A DNA stretch of 64,000 bases, taken from Caenorhabditis elegans. Taxonomy: Eukaryota > Nematoda > Chromadorea > Rhabditida > Rhabditidae. The notes below the pieces were generated by a model. The model was not told the origin of the DNA. It worked only from the letters and a program-made list of their open reading frames with translations, and searched no databases. How positions within the stretch are numbered: the stretch's first letter is position 1; every line of letters starts with the position of its first letter. The stretch is from assembly GCF_000002985.6 (NCBI RefSeq), contig NC_003279.8, forward strand, positions 10,850,001 through 10,914,000, read 5' to 3'. Position numbers and translations under genes: made by a program. Of the stretch, positions 11,259 through 23,200 are shown piece after piece.

Positions 11259-13453
11259 TTATTTCTCCTTTTTTCCATCTTTCTTCTTATCCAATTTGTT
11301 TGACTTGCAAGCGACTGGTTCCTGCAGAGTTTCTCGAATTTCAGCCAATTTTTGTAGTCCCGCTTTGTACCAGTGTTCTCTTCTGTCATCTGGACAAGTC
11401 AATCGCGTAGATGTATAGAATTTCTGGAAAATGTCGTGATTCTCAATCCAAGATTTCATCCATGCAGTTTCCAACGCAGCGATCGGGATCATTGTGAACG
11501 TGTTTTCCTGGAAATTATAAATGAAATCCAGAACTAGGAACCGCAATAGACTTGATAGTAAAACTCCAGTAATAGGACTCATTTCAAAAAAATGTTGAAC
11601 TTACATCTGCAACCAACTTCAAGCAAACATAGAGTGCAAACTCAATCTGTGCAGTCGCTACCAAATCAATTGATCTTGTTTTCTGAGTTCCCATCCAAGA
11701 TCCAGCGATCGGAAGCATCGAGTCCAAATTCAGGGAGCTTCCCATGATGTGCATCAATGTGTCAATCACTGAAAAATCATTTCATAGATAGGTACTAAAA
11801 GGAAAAAAAGTTCCCGGCTTCCCTACCTCTCACCCGGAAAATTCAATAAATGAGAAATCAGTAAAGACGAGAAAAATTATATAAAGAGCAATTGGCTAAT
11901 AAATCATTTTTCTAATATTTCAAGTGTTTTCAACCTTGCATCTCATTTTTCCGGAGCCGTTAAATAAAACTAACATGGTAAAATAGTCGCTCTTGTATCA
12001 ACATTTCCCGCAACAATTCCTACATTAGCATACTCGTTATCACTGGACGTTGATTCATACATCTTCGCAAACGGAACTAAATTAAATGAAACAAATCCAT
12101 GTGGCATATTCTCACACTTCCAGTAGAGGAAACTATGATTACTAAAATTTGAATTAGGAATTTGTGAATATTGTTGGAAAAATGTACACACTCTTCAATC
12201 CTTCGAACTTTATACACTGATAAACCGGGAATTTTCGATTTCAATTGTTTTGACGTGTAAATCAATTGTCCACGTTCCTTCACTTCTAGCGATAGTTCAG
12301 GGCAACCTTCTTCTGAAAACAATTCAATTCAATTATTTATAAGCCTAAGTCTAAGTCTAAGCTTATAAGCCAAAACAGGACTTACCACCGCGTAAATTGG
12401 TCAACTCAATAACAACCCGACACTTCAATCGAACCATCCAATCAAATATTTTCCTCGTCTGCGTATTAGTATTCATAATACACCATTTTCTGGAATTCGG
12501 TGCTTCAATGATTGCAGAATGGCAATATTCGTCAGTTCCTTTCTCCTGTTCAGCAATAGATTTACCAATTTGTATGGCATATGCCTGCTGAATTGCCTTG
12601 GCAACATTTCGTATCTCTGCTCCATAATCCTTGCCCTCATGCTCTTTTTTGTCGATGAGATTGTTGGTGAAATGCTGACGATTTAGTTCTGAAATTTATT
12701 AGTATTTTTTTTGATTAGGAGATCTCACACTCACTTTCCTTCTCTGGTCCATTGCTAACGTCGCAGTGTTCTCTTCTGAAAAAAAAATCGGTTGGATTTC
12801 GCTCTATTATAATCAAAATCTTAAAGCCAAAGAAGATACCCACCGTAATCCTCGGTCCAAATCAAAGTCACATCTTTGATTTCTTCTACAATTAAATACA
12901 CCCTTGTTAATTGGCATTGGTTGGTGATAATATTTTTTAAGCCATGCAAATCCTCCGATTATAATGATTATGACACAAGTAATAATACCAACGAGAGCAT
13001 AATTCAAGTTTGATAATGTATTATTTCTGAAAGTATCGAAAGTTACGGAGCACTTGGCTTTTATAATTTTTTGGCTAAATGACCTTCAGCTTTCAGGCAG
13101 TAAGTATTCTACGAGGGCCGTCCGTTTCTTGCCCGATTTTGTTGTGGGTGTGTGTATTAGTGGTTTTTCGCAGCGGCCGACATTTTTCGGGGTCTGCGCC
13201 ACACTATGCAGAAGGCATTTTGGTGCCTGCAGGCATTTTGGCGCCTAGGCGGACGAGAACCGCCCCCGGACCGCCGTCTAAAACCTCTCCATTTTCGGCT
13301 TCACTTACACTGACTTAGGTGTTGATTGGGCCTGCGGAGCAGTTGATGAAGCTGTAAAAAAATATTGTTCAGAAATTTTATTTAAGATGAAAAAAAACCT
13401 GTTGCAGCGTTTATTACTCCAAAAACCAAGAGAAGTAGCATTCCACGTGGCAT
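11259..13453 (-). CDS. Receptor-like protein with degenerate tyrosine-phosphatase domain, 9 exons, 441 aa
   Basis: Exons complement(11259..11507, 11605..11768, 11975..12141, 12192..12312, 12386..12688, 12735..12775, 12844..13026, 13309..13351, 13399..13453); phases close exactly. Residues 1-18 are a signal peptide (MPRGMLLLLVFGVINAAT). A single membrane helix at about 43-63 contains CVIIIIIGGFAWL, so the rest faces the cytoplasm. From about 115 the order fits a classical PTP domain: a KIFDWMVRLKCRVVIELTNL region (family: FW-x-MV..VIVMLT), then VYKVRRIED, then HSFLYWKCENMPHG (family: NWPDHGxP). The HCx5R loop reads V-A-G-N-V-D-T-R (292-299), so catalytic His and Cys are Val and Ala, and the WPD Asp is missing. 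It is therefore probably a pseudophosphatase that binds but does not hydrolyse. TTTCAG nine bases before the ATG fits an SL trans-splice site. The Lys-rich tail ends KKEK. Confidence 0.7.
12336..12371. repeat. Short telomere-like tract in an intron
   Basis: TAAGCCTAAGTCTAAGTCTAAG followed by TTATAAGCC: GCCTAA-type hexamers (telomere unit TTAGGC on the other strand) within the intron between 12313 and 12385. Confidence 0.45.
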
Positions 13454-13998
13454 TGTGGGCGCCTGAAATTTACAAAATTTTGTATGGCCTAGCACCAAGT
13501 TTTGATTACCTGAACTTTGTCGCAATTATAAATTGAATCAATACAATTCTAATGACAAAAAGTAGAAATATTGATTATTTTGATTTTGTTTTTCATTTTT
13601 AGAATGTCAACTTGGAACAAAAAAAATGAAAGGTTGTGGTCACGGGATTTTAAAAAAGGTGATATTTTTGCAAAGTGTAAATTGGAAATGTCATGTTCAG
13701 GTGTGGCTGCCTGCCTACCTCCCTGTTAAATAAATGTGCTTTCTAGTTTTTTCTGCTAGAAATCAAGTCATCCCGGAAATACCTCGAGCTGGCGAAATGT
13801 CGATTGTTAACACGTTATTTGAATTTTTTAAAACATGTTTTCCAAAAAGCGATTGAAGTCTTGTGTAATACAAAGTCTAAAACCTGAAAATTCATTGTGC
13901 AAATAGTTTAACAAATTTAAAAATTAAATATCAAAAAAAAATCTACCGAAACCAAAACCAGTACTTGCAAATCAAATAAAACAAATAGAAAACAAAAT

Positions 13999-16488
13999 TT
14001 AAAAAATTTTCCAATACGGCGGTGGCTGACACAAGTCAACCAAATCCAGTGTGGCATAGTCTGGCGGTGGATCCTTGTTATATGAACATGTTACTTCTGG
14101 ATCCTTGACAGGACTTGGTGTGTCACGGGGCATTTCGATGTGAGTTTCAGTTGGGCTTCTCATACGGGGTGCGCTTTCAGGGGAGAGCTGGAAAAAATGT
14201 TAGTTTCAGAGTTGGCGATTACGATTTATTCCTGATTTCTACCTGACTAATTGGATTAACATGAACATCTGCAGGAATCCATCGTCGATATTGTCTCAAA
14301 TTCCATTGATGTGGATAGGGTCTCGGCGCAAACATTCTCTGATTTTCACCGAGTGGACACTGAAAATAATGTTGTCCTTTTGAAAATTGAAGCTTAAATA
14401 CCGGTTGATGAACAAATGGCTGCCGGAGACGAAAACCACATGAATCCGAATTGCTATTACGATGGAGAGAGAAGGAACGGTTGTACGCCTAGAAAAAGAT
14501 GAAAATTGATTGATATCGTATTTTATTTTGGTTTCTTTCCTAAAAATTCCATAGCCTTTTAGTTAAAAATGCCCTCTTCAATTATGATTGGTTTAATCAA
14601 GGAACATTGTCCCTGTTTGAAGGCATGAGAGAAGGCGGGTCGTTTTGAAGGTAGGCAGGCATTATCACTTCAGAATTATTTTTTCTACGAACTAACAAAC
14701 CTTAAAGCATGATGAAGTTATGAAAAATAATCTGGAATTTTAAAAGAAAAACCGAAAAAAGTTATAAATTTTTTGCTTGCAATTTTTATCTACTTATATA
14801 CATTGTGGGGCTTTAATCTTAACTTATATCGTCCATAATGAGCAAATGACATCATCAAACACTCCAACTTTTCTCATATTTTCATGCTTCAGGTAGTCAG
14901 GCAGACAAGCGCATTCATACCTACGTATCTACCTACCGTGTTTAAAGTGTTACTTACCGCTACATTTGGTACTGTAGGCTTCCACCAGTTTCTCAAAAAG
15001 CTTCTCATCCAAATGTAACTTCTGGAAAATGGAATCCATCTTCCCCCATATCGATGAACATTATGAATCATTCGAATCAAAATCGCATCCGAATTAATCC
15101 TTTCTGAACTTCCACCAATTCCCAAATAAACAGTAACACCTGCCAGTGAATGTGATGTACATCCAAATAAACAGTTTGAAGTATCAGTACTTGATGCTTG
15201 AACACTACTCGATAACATTTCATAAGAGTAACCAGAAAGACTTTCCCGTTGAGAATCAGTTTTCGAGAACATGTGGAATTCCGACATACTCGAGAATCCA
15301 CGTGCCGGTATTGAAACAGCTACGGTAGTTTCCGGTAGGAATATTGATTTTGTGCCGAATAAGGTGTTCAGACACGTTTCAACTTTTACCTTATCATAGT
15401 GATAAGGCAGATTAGTAACAGGCATTGGTCTGTCAACGCAGTAAATTGTGAAACCAGACTGTTGAATTCGTGTAGTTGGTTCTAGAAGAACTATCCGTTT
15501 TGGAGGTCTTTTCACAAATCCACGTGGCCATGCACATACACAATGACAACAGTCTGTTTGGGAGATGTGAGCTTGTGAACGGAGAATTCGAATGCAGATA
15601 CAGAAAATTGTGATTATCTAAAAATTTGTTTGGAATTTGTATAGTGATTCTTCTAAAAAAATTAGAAAATTGCTTTACAGGTTTTGATGGAAATTTACAA
15701 TTTTTCCAAATTTCCTTAACTCCACATTTGTCTTCAATTTTTCTTTTTACAGAAAAATTACTTAAAAATACACTTTTTCCAAGTGTTCTCACTTCTACTG
15801 CTTCATGCTTGCCTGGCCAGAGTTTTTTTTCCGAAATTCCCATCTCAAAATTAGTCTAATTTAGTAAATTTGCTCTTCGAAATATAAACCAAACACCTGG
15901 GGCAAGTTTACGACAAAATTCAAAAAAAAATAGGCGGCAGGCAGGCAGGCATATAGGCAAATATTTTAAGTAATTTTTCTGGTTGAAAATGTTTGTATTT
16001 TTTGCTTCTTTGGGAATTTTTTTTTTGGAAAACAAATTTTTAAAATTAAAACCAATTTTCGATTTTTAAAATTTGGGAATTTTATTTGTAAGAAATTTTG
16101 CGAAAATTATAGATTTTTTTCGTTTTTGAAATCGAAAAAGTGGGAAAATATACTATAATTTCTACCAAAATAATCAGACAATTTGAAATGTTTCCAAAAA
16201 CTTTTAAACAAAATCAAAACCAAACATTTCTAGATGTTTAAAATAATTCAATTAGAACAAAGAATTGAAAAAATTATATTCCAAATTTTCGTACTCTTAA
16301 AAAATTCGGAATATCAAAAAAAGAATTTTGAAAACATGCTTTTTCAGATTTTTATTTTTTCGATTTTCAGAATAAATAGAAATCAGGCACCTGGTAATCC
16401 AAATCTAAAAATTTTCCAAAAAACTCACAGTTGAAACTACAAAAAATCCCAGAAACCATATGATAAGATCAATTTCCGTACTATCCAT
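13999..16488 (-). CDS. Single-pass membrane protein with PPPY tail, 5 exons, 370 aa, family unknown
   Basis: Exons complement(13999..14187, 14243..14359, 14402..14488, 14958..15617, 16429..16488), all in phase. Exon 1 plus the start of exon 2 give one hydrophobic helix at about residues 8-30 (DLIIWFLGFFVVST, then IITIFCICIRIL), with a basic segment after it (RPPKRIVLLE). This predicts a signal anchor with a cytoplasmic body. A cysteine cluster (DCCHCVCAW) follows the membrane. The middle is Ser/Thr-rich. The C-terminus is Pro/Tyr-rich, with PPPDYATL and the final PPPYWKIF. PPxY is the core ligand for WW domains, for example of NEDD4-type ubiquitin ligases, so recruitment of a WW protein is plausible but inferred. 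I do not recognise the family. Confidence 0.7.
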
Positions 16489-17696
16489 AACAACTCTGTA
16501 ATGACAAAAATAGAAATTTGAGATAAAAATTAGAGGGGGAAAAGCAGGGGAACATCTGAAATCTGAGAAACCGGATGATCCGAGAATCTTAAGGGATACA
16601 TACGTGGTAGGAGAAAAAGAAACAAATATTGTGTGTGTGAGTGTGCTTGAGAATGTGTCACATATAGAGGGCCACTACTACAAAGAGCGTATTAAAAAAG
16701 AAGAGAAGAAACACGGGAGGAATTGGAAGACACATGGAAGAGACGACAGGCGATCAGAGACATAAGCTCTGCTTTTTGAGTCTTCTTGAGAGCAAAGAGA
16801 AGGAAAAGATGAAGCAAGTTATTGCACTTTTCAATAGGAAGTTACGAATACGTAGATTATCTTTTAGTTCCTAGTACAACTATTCTTTTCAATTTTTTCT
16901 CGTTTCTCTTGCATTACTTTTTCAGGAGTTTTTTTTTTGAGAGACAGAAATCGCCAGAAGTAAAGTGGGATTGAGACGCATAGAAAAAGAGTATCTCGTT
17001 GTCTGCGTCTATTCTTAATGTCTAACAATTTACCATATTTCTTCTAATAATATGGCATGCTAGACTAATCTTGTTCTCTAATACTTCTAGAGACACCAAA
17101 ACTCAGCTAGTTGGATTTTGAACATCCCACGCAAACGAAAATAGAGCTGACCAATCAGCATTGTGAGCCACTCCCATCAAGTTAGAACCAACCAATCAGC
17201 GATGCTAGTCACGCCCATCACCCATTGCTGATTGGTCACAAATCGATTTTTCAGCATTTTTAATTGAAAAATTTTTTCGACGGCTTTTATTAACCTTAGC
17301 TAAAGCAGAAAAATTTCTAAAGTGATTTTTCTCAAAATATTTCTTCTGGAAACAATATTACAACATTTTCATAGAAGCCATGATAAAGGCGAGGTTTGCT
17401 TAAAGAATGTCTACCTGAAAATTAATGTCCAACTGTATTTTTTTTGTTAAAAACACAAAAAAGTTGTTGATTGGTTAACATTAGTTTTTATGATCTCTTT
17501 CTAAAAACACTCAAAAATATCATATTTCAAATTAAATTTTATAAACATTTTCTATAGTTGTTGTACATGGCAAGAATAAAAAAGGGTAATGCAAATGAAA
17601 CACTATTATTGAAATAGTATGATATACAAACATGACTGATGCTCTTCTTCCACTCGACCTAACTACAATAACCTTATAAACTCAGAAAAATAGTTA
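16489..17696. other. Intergenic region
   Basis: No exon recognised. It probably holds the promoter of the minus-strand gene ending at 16488. It includes GT/GA-rich stretches (16630-16760) and, at 17147-17233, three copies of ACCAATCAGC on both strands, related to the ~100-bp inverted repeats in lrk-1 introns. Confidence 0.45.
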
Positions 17697-18425
17697 TCAA
17701 GTTGACAAGCATGTCAAAGAATTGACTGTCAGAATGAGCTTTGAATGACGGAATTCCCATTGTCCTTGGTCATTACAGATCAGCTGAATAGTTTGTTCGA
17801 CAGCTGCAAAAAGTCCCTTTCTTCCTTTGTTGAACTGGATATATGTATCAGAATCGGGAACTTTTGATGCACATTGCACAGTTTGAACCTGGAATTTTCA
17901 ATTTGCATTTCTGAAAAAGCGGGATCCCACTGGTCATCTTCAAGCCGAGGGCAGAAACTGAGCCTAGCCTTGAGCCTAGGCTTAAGCCTAAGCCTAAGCC
18001 TAAGCCTAAGCCTGAGCCTAAGCCTAAGCCTAAACCAAAGCCTAAGTCTAATATCTACAAAACTTACAAAGCATCCAGTTTCGGAGTTTCTAGTTTTATT
18101 GGTGCTTGAAATTCCTGCCTTTTCAGATTCTTCAATTGGAACCATCAGACAGGATGTGCAACCTGAAAAATCGAAACATTTTTCATTTTTCGATTGATTT
18201 CGAATCAGGCACGAAAATGCCTGCCTACGAGCCTATCAGACAGGTCTAGTTTTTTTGAGAGGTGTCCTAGGCTTGCAGGAGGTATTTTAGGGATGAAAAT
18301 GTATAATAGAGTTCCTTAAAATAAGTTCAGTGTGTTTTTTTGAACATACCTTTTGGCGGTAACGCCTGGCTCGCTGAAATTAAAGCCAATAGAACAAAAA
18401 CGTTAAGAGTGGAAGAGAAGGTCAT
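17697..18425 (-). CDS. Secreted C6-domain (DUF281-type) protein, 3 exons, 120 aa
   Basis: Exons complement(17697..17888, 18068..18162, 18350..18425), in phase. Residues 1-22 are a signal peptide (MTFSSTLNVFVLLALISASQ). The mature chain has the nematode C6-domain layout: C-T-S-C near its start, GCFVQTVQC in the middle, then LICNDQGQWEF (family: C-x-x-x-G-x-W) and a final SLTC, giving six to seven cysteines in about 95 residues. The domain is a small disulfide-rich extracellular module largely confined to nematodes; function is unknown. The intron between exons 2 and 3 carries a telomeric-type hexamer tract. Confidence 0.75.
17957..18055 (-). repeat. Interstitial telomeric repeat (GCCTAA)n
   Basis: About twelve near-perfect GCCTAA units run through this intron, with a few single-base changes (GAGCCTAGG, GCCTGA, AACCAAAG). 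On the minus strand this is TTAGGC, the C. elegans telomere unit, in the same sense as the host gene. Confidence 0.85.
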
Positions 18426-20241
18426 GTTGGTGGTGTGCTTGACACGAAATGGAATGTTTTCCAAATTGATATAGGCCTTTATGCCGTCCTTCCCCAACTG
18501 ATCAAACAGGATGTACCCTACGACCCCCATTCCCAATTCTGCACACGTTTTGCAAAATATCAAATGGTTTGAGAGTACCGTTTTCGGAGCGATTATGTTT
18601 GCTGAGCTTTGCAAAACGTGTTGTTTCCGGCGAGCCACATGGTTTTTGGACAGTTTTTTGGGGATTTTTTCCGAAGGCGTAATGATCGGGAACAGATGTT
18701 TGGTTTTTATAGAAGAGGGCTCTCAAGAGCGAAAAAATATGTAGGCTGAAGTTATAAGTAAATTCAATTTGACTTTCCTGCTTTGGTGTCCAAAGAAATT
18801 TGTTCATCAACTTTCAATTATAAATTCTTTAATTACTTTTGTTAGGTATCCAATCATTCTTATTGATATTGTTTTTAGTTTCAGTTGTGAACATGAGACA
18901 AGTCCAGTAGGATCATGTGTCTTCAAAGTAACTTAAGGCTGACTCGTATCTACACGAGTACAACAGCCAAAGTCGGAGTTGTTGTATTTTTTGCTACCAT
19001 TTTAATTTAATTTAATTTATTACAATAATATCATAAACTTTATGCCATAATGAGTAATATTTCCGACAGAAGAAAGAAATTTGAAACATAAAAATAAATT
19101 TAGAAAAAAAAACACACAAAAATTAAGTAATATTAGATTGAAAGAGCTGCCTCATTGTAGGTAAAGTTCAGTTAACAACAAAGTACCTCGACTCGGAATA
19201 GGGGTAGAGTTCAACTACACAGGTGGGTTAGGACTAGGCCTTTCACGAAGGCGAGGCGTGAATAGTCTCCACTGGCGCTACTCCACCTTTAATCATGTAA
19301 ACTATATTGTTCATGCTCATATATTTTTTAAAAATATATTTTCTAAAATTCTAGGTTCTAGACAAAAAAAAACATCTCTGAAATTCAGGAAGCAAATATT
19401 TCACTATCATGTACTCATTATTTGTAAAATGCATGATAGAGAAGACATTGGCTACTCGAAAATTGAAATGTACATTTTTTCAAAAAAAAATTGATGATGT
19501 TTTTTTAGATATTTTTTTTTGATAGCATAAAAAAACGAAACATTTTTTTGATTAAAAATATTTCAATTCCAAGATTCACAAAACTTCATAAAACCGATAT
19601 TTAAAAATATCTCAAAGTATTTTTTTCAGCGTTTTATTTTTCGGAAAAATTTTCTTTAAAAAAATTCAGATCGATCTTTTCTGCCGAAAAAAAATTGACA
19701 AAAAATTGGATTTTTTTAATGGAGTTTTATTTATTTTCTTCAGTACTTTTACAATAATAAAACCCAGTAATAAATCCAGTAAATGTAGAAAAAATAAAAG
19801 TATTTGTATTTAAGGCAGTTCGAACTGTTTGACTGAAAAATACGTCGTTCAGGGAGGGAACCCCCACCAAATATGAATCATATTCGTATTGTAGTACAAT
19901 GTGTACAATACAATGTTTTGTTTGGTTTGATAAGCACTGAATACTTTGAGAAATATATATTTTATTAATAACCAGATGTAAAAGTTGAGATAAAATTACA
20001 AAAAAAAACAAGACATTTTTTTGAATGTAAAATAATTTTATTTGAGCATTCACTTGTTTGAAGCGGCGGGAAAGACATCTGACACAGATTGAGCGGGACT
20101 GTGTTTCAATTTGAAACTTTTGAACAAAAAAATGGCAATGCAAATTATATAAGGGAACCTGGAAAGTCATGGCCTAGAAAATGAGAAATAAGGGAGCATA
20201 ATGGCCTAGTTTCGTGGTCTAGTTTTTAATTTGTTCGGCTT
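18426..20241. other. Intergenic region with possible retroelement remnant
   Basis: No gene recognised. The stretch 18999-19260 has TTTAATTTAATTTAATTTATT followed by GC-richer, unique-looking sequence (CGACTCGGAATAGGGG, CACGAAGGCGAGGCG). That could be the reverse-complemented 3' end of a non-LTR element with an AAAT-type tail. The open frames in 18327-18810 do not splice into anything convincing. Confidence 0.35.
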
Positions 20242-23200
20242 CTACTCAACAACATTGATCTCTTCATCTTCAGCCATAATTTTTGCAATAACTTCCTTCT
20301 TCTCTTCCAGTATCTCCTTATCAGATTTATATGGCACCGTATACAAAAAGCACAATGAATTGAGCACATACGCAAGCCTCCGCTCATCACATTCTGGATG
20401 CTCCGACTCATCCAAAAACTCCTCAGCAAAGGCCAATCTTCGCTGTTCGGCAACCAACTTCATATAGACCATTTGAAGGATTTCTGTGTATTCTTGAGTT
20501 AAGAACAACCGCCAAATTAGCAGAATCGGGTTCTTCTCACACTTTTCTACTTTGATATGTTTTGTGACTTGAATTAGTTTTGGGATGAGCTCAATGAGCC
20601 GGGTGCGTTGAAATCGACAGTTTTTCCGATTGCATTTCACACAATAGAGGATTGTCGGAACCAGCCAGAGATGGGGATTCTGGAAAAAGGTTCTATAAAG
20701 CTGAATGTTGTTAACTATAACAGAACTATTTCACATCTTCAGTTCTTTCTGCAAGTTTCAATTATGATGTTTCAAATTTTCTTTTTTGCATTTCACCTAA
20801 ATTTTGAAAAAAATCTTTATCTCAGTATCTTAGTTTCAACTGAACTTTTCAAATAAAAAACTGCCAAGCTTTAAAATTTTCATTAAATCTGGCAGTTGTT
20901 TAGGGTTTTATATGGACAAAAAAAATCTGAAAATCGAGATTTCAAGGAAGGAAAAGTTGGAAAATTGTTCACTTGAATTTTTCAAGTATTCCAGTTTTAA
21001 CTAGTTTTGTTTTTCTGCATTAGTTAAAATATGTTATTCCTGATTACAAAAATACAAAGAAGGCATAATCTACCAAGATGCCTGTAGGCACGAAAGTAGG
21101 CGTTTTGTGCCTCCACGAAATGCATATCATACCTCAATGTGAGTTGCGACGTGTTCACGATAATGCTGATCAGCAGCAAACTGAATATTACAAAGCCCGC
21201 ATTTGTACATGGCTTTCAGTGGATAGTTAACGACAAGCTGACCATCATCAAACAATTGAAGATCTTCTTCAATTGATTCCCGTGTTGAGTAGACCGCATC
21301 ATTACAGACTATTGAGCCGGCTTTCTGAAAAAAGTATCTAAAATTTTTCTACCTGCAATGTATGTTGGAAAAATACTTCTAACTAGGGAGTGTTTTAACT
21401 ATACGGTGCGATCGGGTAAAAGTAAACGTGTTATGCGATAGCTGGCATCTTAGGCTTTCAGAATCTGTAATTTGTTTCGGCAGAAGACCTCTGTGAGTCT
21501 GGAAATTTTCATCTGAAAATGTAGTACTGAAATCAGTGCATTTCCTATGGTTAACAGTGGATTTTGTCTCTGGCGCCAACAGAAGTCTCACCACAATGGT
21601 GGAAGGGCGAAATCATCGCTTCGGTGGTCGAGTGGTGAACGCGTTCGCCTCTTGAGCAGAAGTTTGTGGGTTCGGTTCCCACACATGGTTTAAATTTTGG
21701 CCTTTTTTTATACAAAATTTTTAGAACGGGAAACAAATGTTTAAAACAGTTTTTTGAGGTTTTTACATTACTTTTTTGCTTTTTGATTGAACCACAATTA
21801 CCCTGGAAACTTTTCAGAAATTTTTATTTTTTCGAAAATTGCCACTTTTTTCTCCACCAAACCCATGAGAAAATTGGTTCCAAAAATTTTTTTTGAAATT
21901 TTTTCAAAAATGTATGAAATATTGTAGAGTGTCACAAATAACTTATTTTTCATTGTTTTCAATGACCGAATCACTTATTCTGATGCCGTATCAAGACGTT
22001 TTACCAAATCGATATTGGCAAAACACCTTGTCTTTGAGACTCCATATCTCCGCAGGAAAAAATTGCGCTTAAAAGTGATCAACTGAAAACTTGTTAAACA
22101 CAATGTGATCTAAAACTTTTCAGTTGAACACTTTTTTGTAAAAAATTTGGTTGCTGAGATATAGACCTTTAACTATTTAGAATATTCAAAAATAATGAAG
22201 CTCAAATCAATTGGTTCCAACTCGGCAACCAAATTTTTTACAAAAAAGTGTTCAACTGAAAAGTTTTAGATCACATTGTGTTTAACAAGTTTTCAGTTGA
22301 TCACTTTTAAGCGCAATTTTTTCCTGCGGAGATATGGAGTCTCAAAGACAAGGTGTTTTGCCAATATCGATTTGGTAAAACGTCTTGATACGGCATCAGA
22401 ATAAGTGATTCGGTCATTGAAAACAATGAAAAATAAGTTATTTGTGACACTCTACAATATTTCATACATTTTTGAAAAAATTTCAAAAAAAATTTTTGGA
22501 ACCAATTTTCTCATGGGTTTGGTGGAGAAAAAAGTGGCAATTTTCGAAAAAATAAAAATTTCTGAAAAGTTTCCAGGGTAATTGTGGTTCAATCAAAAAG
22601 CAAAAAAGTAATGTAAAAACCTCAAAAAACTGTTTTAAACATTTGTTTCCCGTTCTAAAAATTTTGTATTAAAAAAGGCCAAAATTTAAACCATGTGTGG
22701 GAACCGAACCCACAAACTTCTGCTCAAGAGGCGAACGCGTTCACCACTCGACCACCGAAGCGATGATTTCGCCCTTCCACCATTGTGGTGAGACTTCTGT
22801 TGGCGCCAGAGACAAAATCCACTGTTAATCATAGGAAATGCACTGATTTCAGTACTACATTTTCAGATGAAAATTTCCAGACTCACAGAGGTCTTCTGCC
22901 GAAACAAATTACAGATTTTGAAAGTCTAAGATGCCAGCTATCGCATAACACGTTTACTTTTACCCGATCGCACCGTATAGTTAAAACACTCCCTAGTAAA
23001 CCATGAATAAAAATTAGCAGGAGGGTATTGAGAAAATGGTATGAAAATTCCTCGCATCAAAATTTCAAAAATATCTGAAATTTGACTAACTGAAATTTGA
23101 AATTCGCGAAAATTTTTGAAAAGGAAGTCAGCCAATCACCGTCACACGAGGGGCGTGGCCAACGACAATGATTGGCCCACATACTTCCAGGCCGTATAAT

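Larger units (their letters stand above)
21383..22996. mobile_element. 1.6-kb near-perfect palindromic foldback element
   Basis: The two ends are reverse complements (CTAGGGAGTGTTTTAACTA and TAGTTAAAACACTCCCTAG). The arms stay almost identical for about 775 bp each, around a spacer of roughly 60 bp near 22160-22222. Only a few mismatches are visible, for example GGCTTTCAGAATC against GATTTTGAAAGTC. TAA flanks both ends (21380-21382, 22997-22999), consistent with a 3-bp target duplication of TWA type as in PIF/Harbinger elements. No transposase frame is present, so it would be non-autonomous. Confidence 0.85.

Noticed and set aside
13054-13318. Plus-strand frames opposite the phosphatase-like gene's intron (13054..13318)
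   Set aside because: Compositionally biased, no splice partners, antisense to a well-phased gene.
17874-18197. Plus-strand frame rich in SLSLSLSL
   Set aside because: It is a translation of the telomeric GCCTAA tract antisense to the C6-domain gene.
21617-21690. Functional tRNA gene
   Set aside because: A and B boxes and the T stem are present, but the acceptor stem does not pair and the copy is embedded in a repeated foldback; called a tRNA-derived relic.
21379-23006. Mirrored 71- and 73-codon frames beginning MVRLLLAPETKSTVNHRKCT at both ends of the palindrome
   Set aside because: They are the same sequence read on opposite arms of the foldback element, lie partly over the terminal repeat, and have no domain; open by chance.
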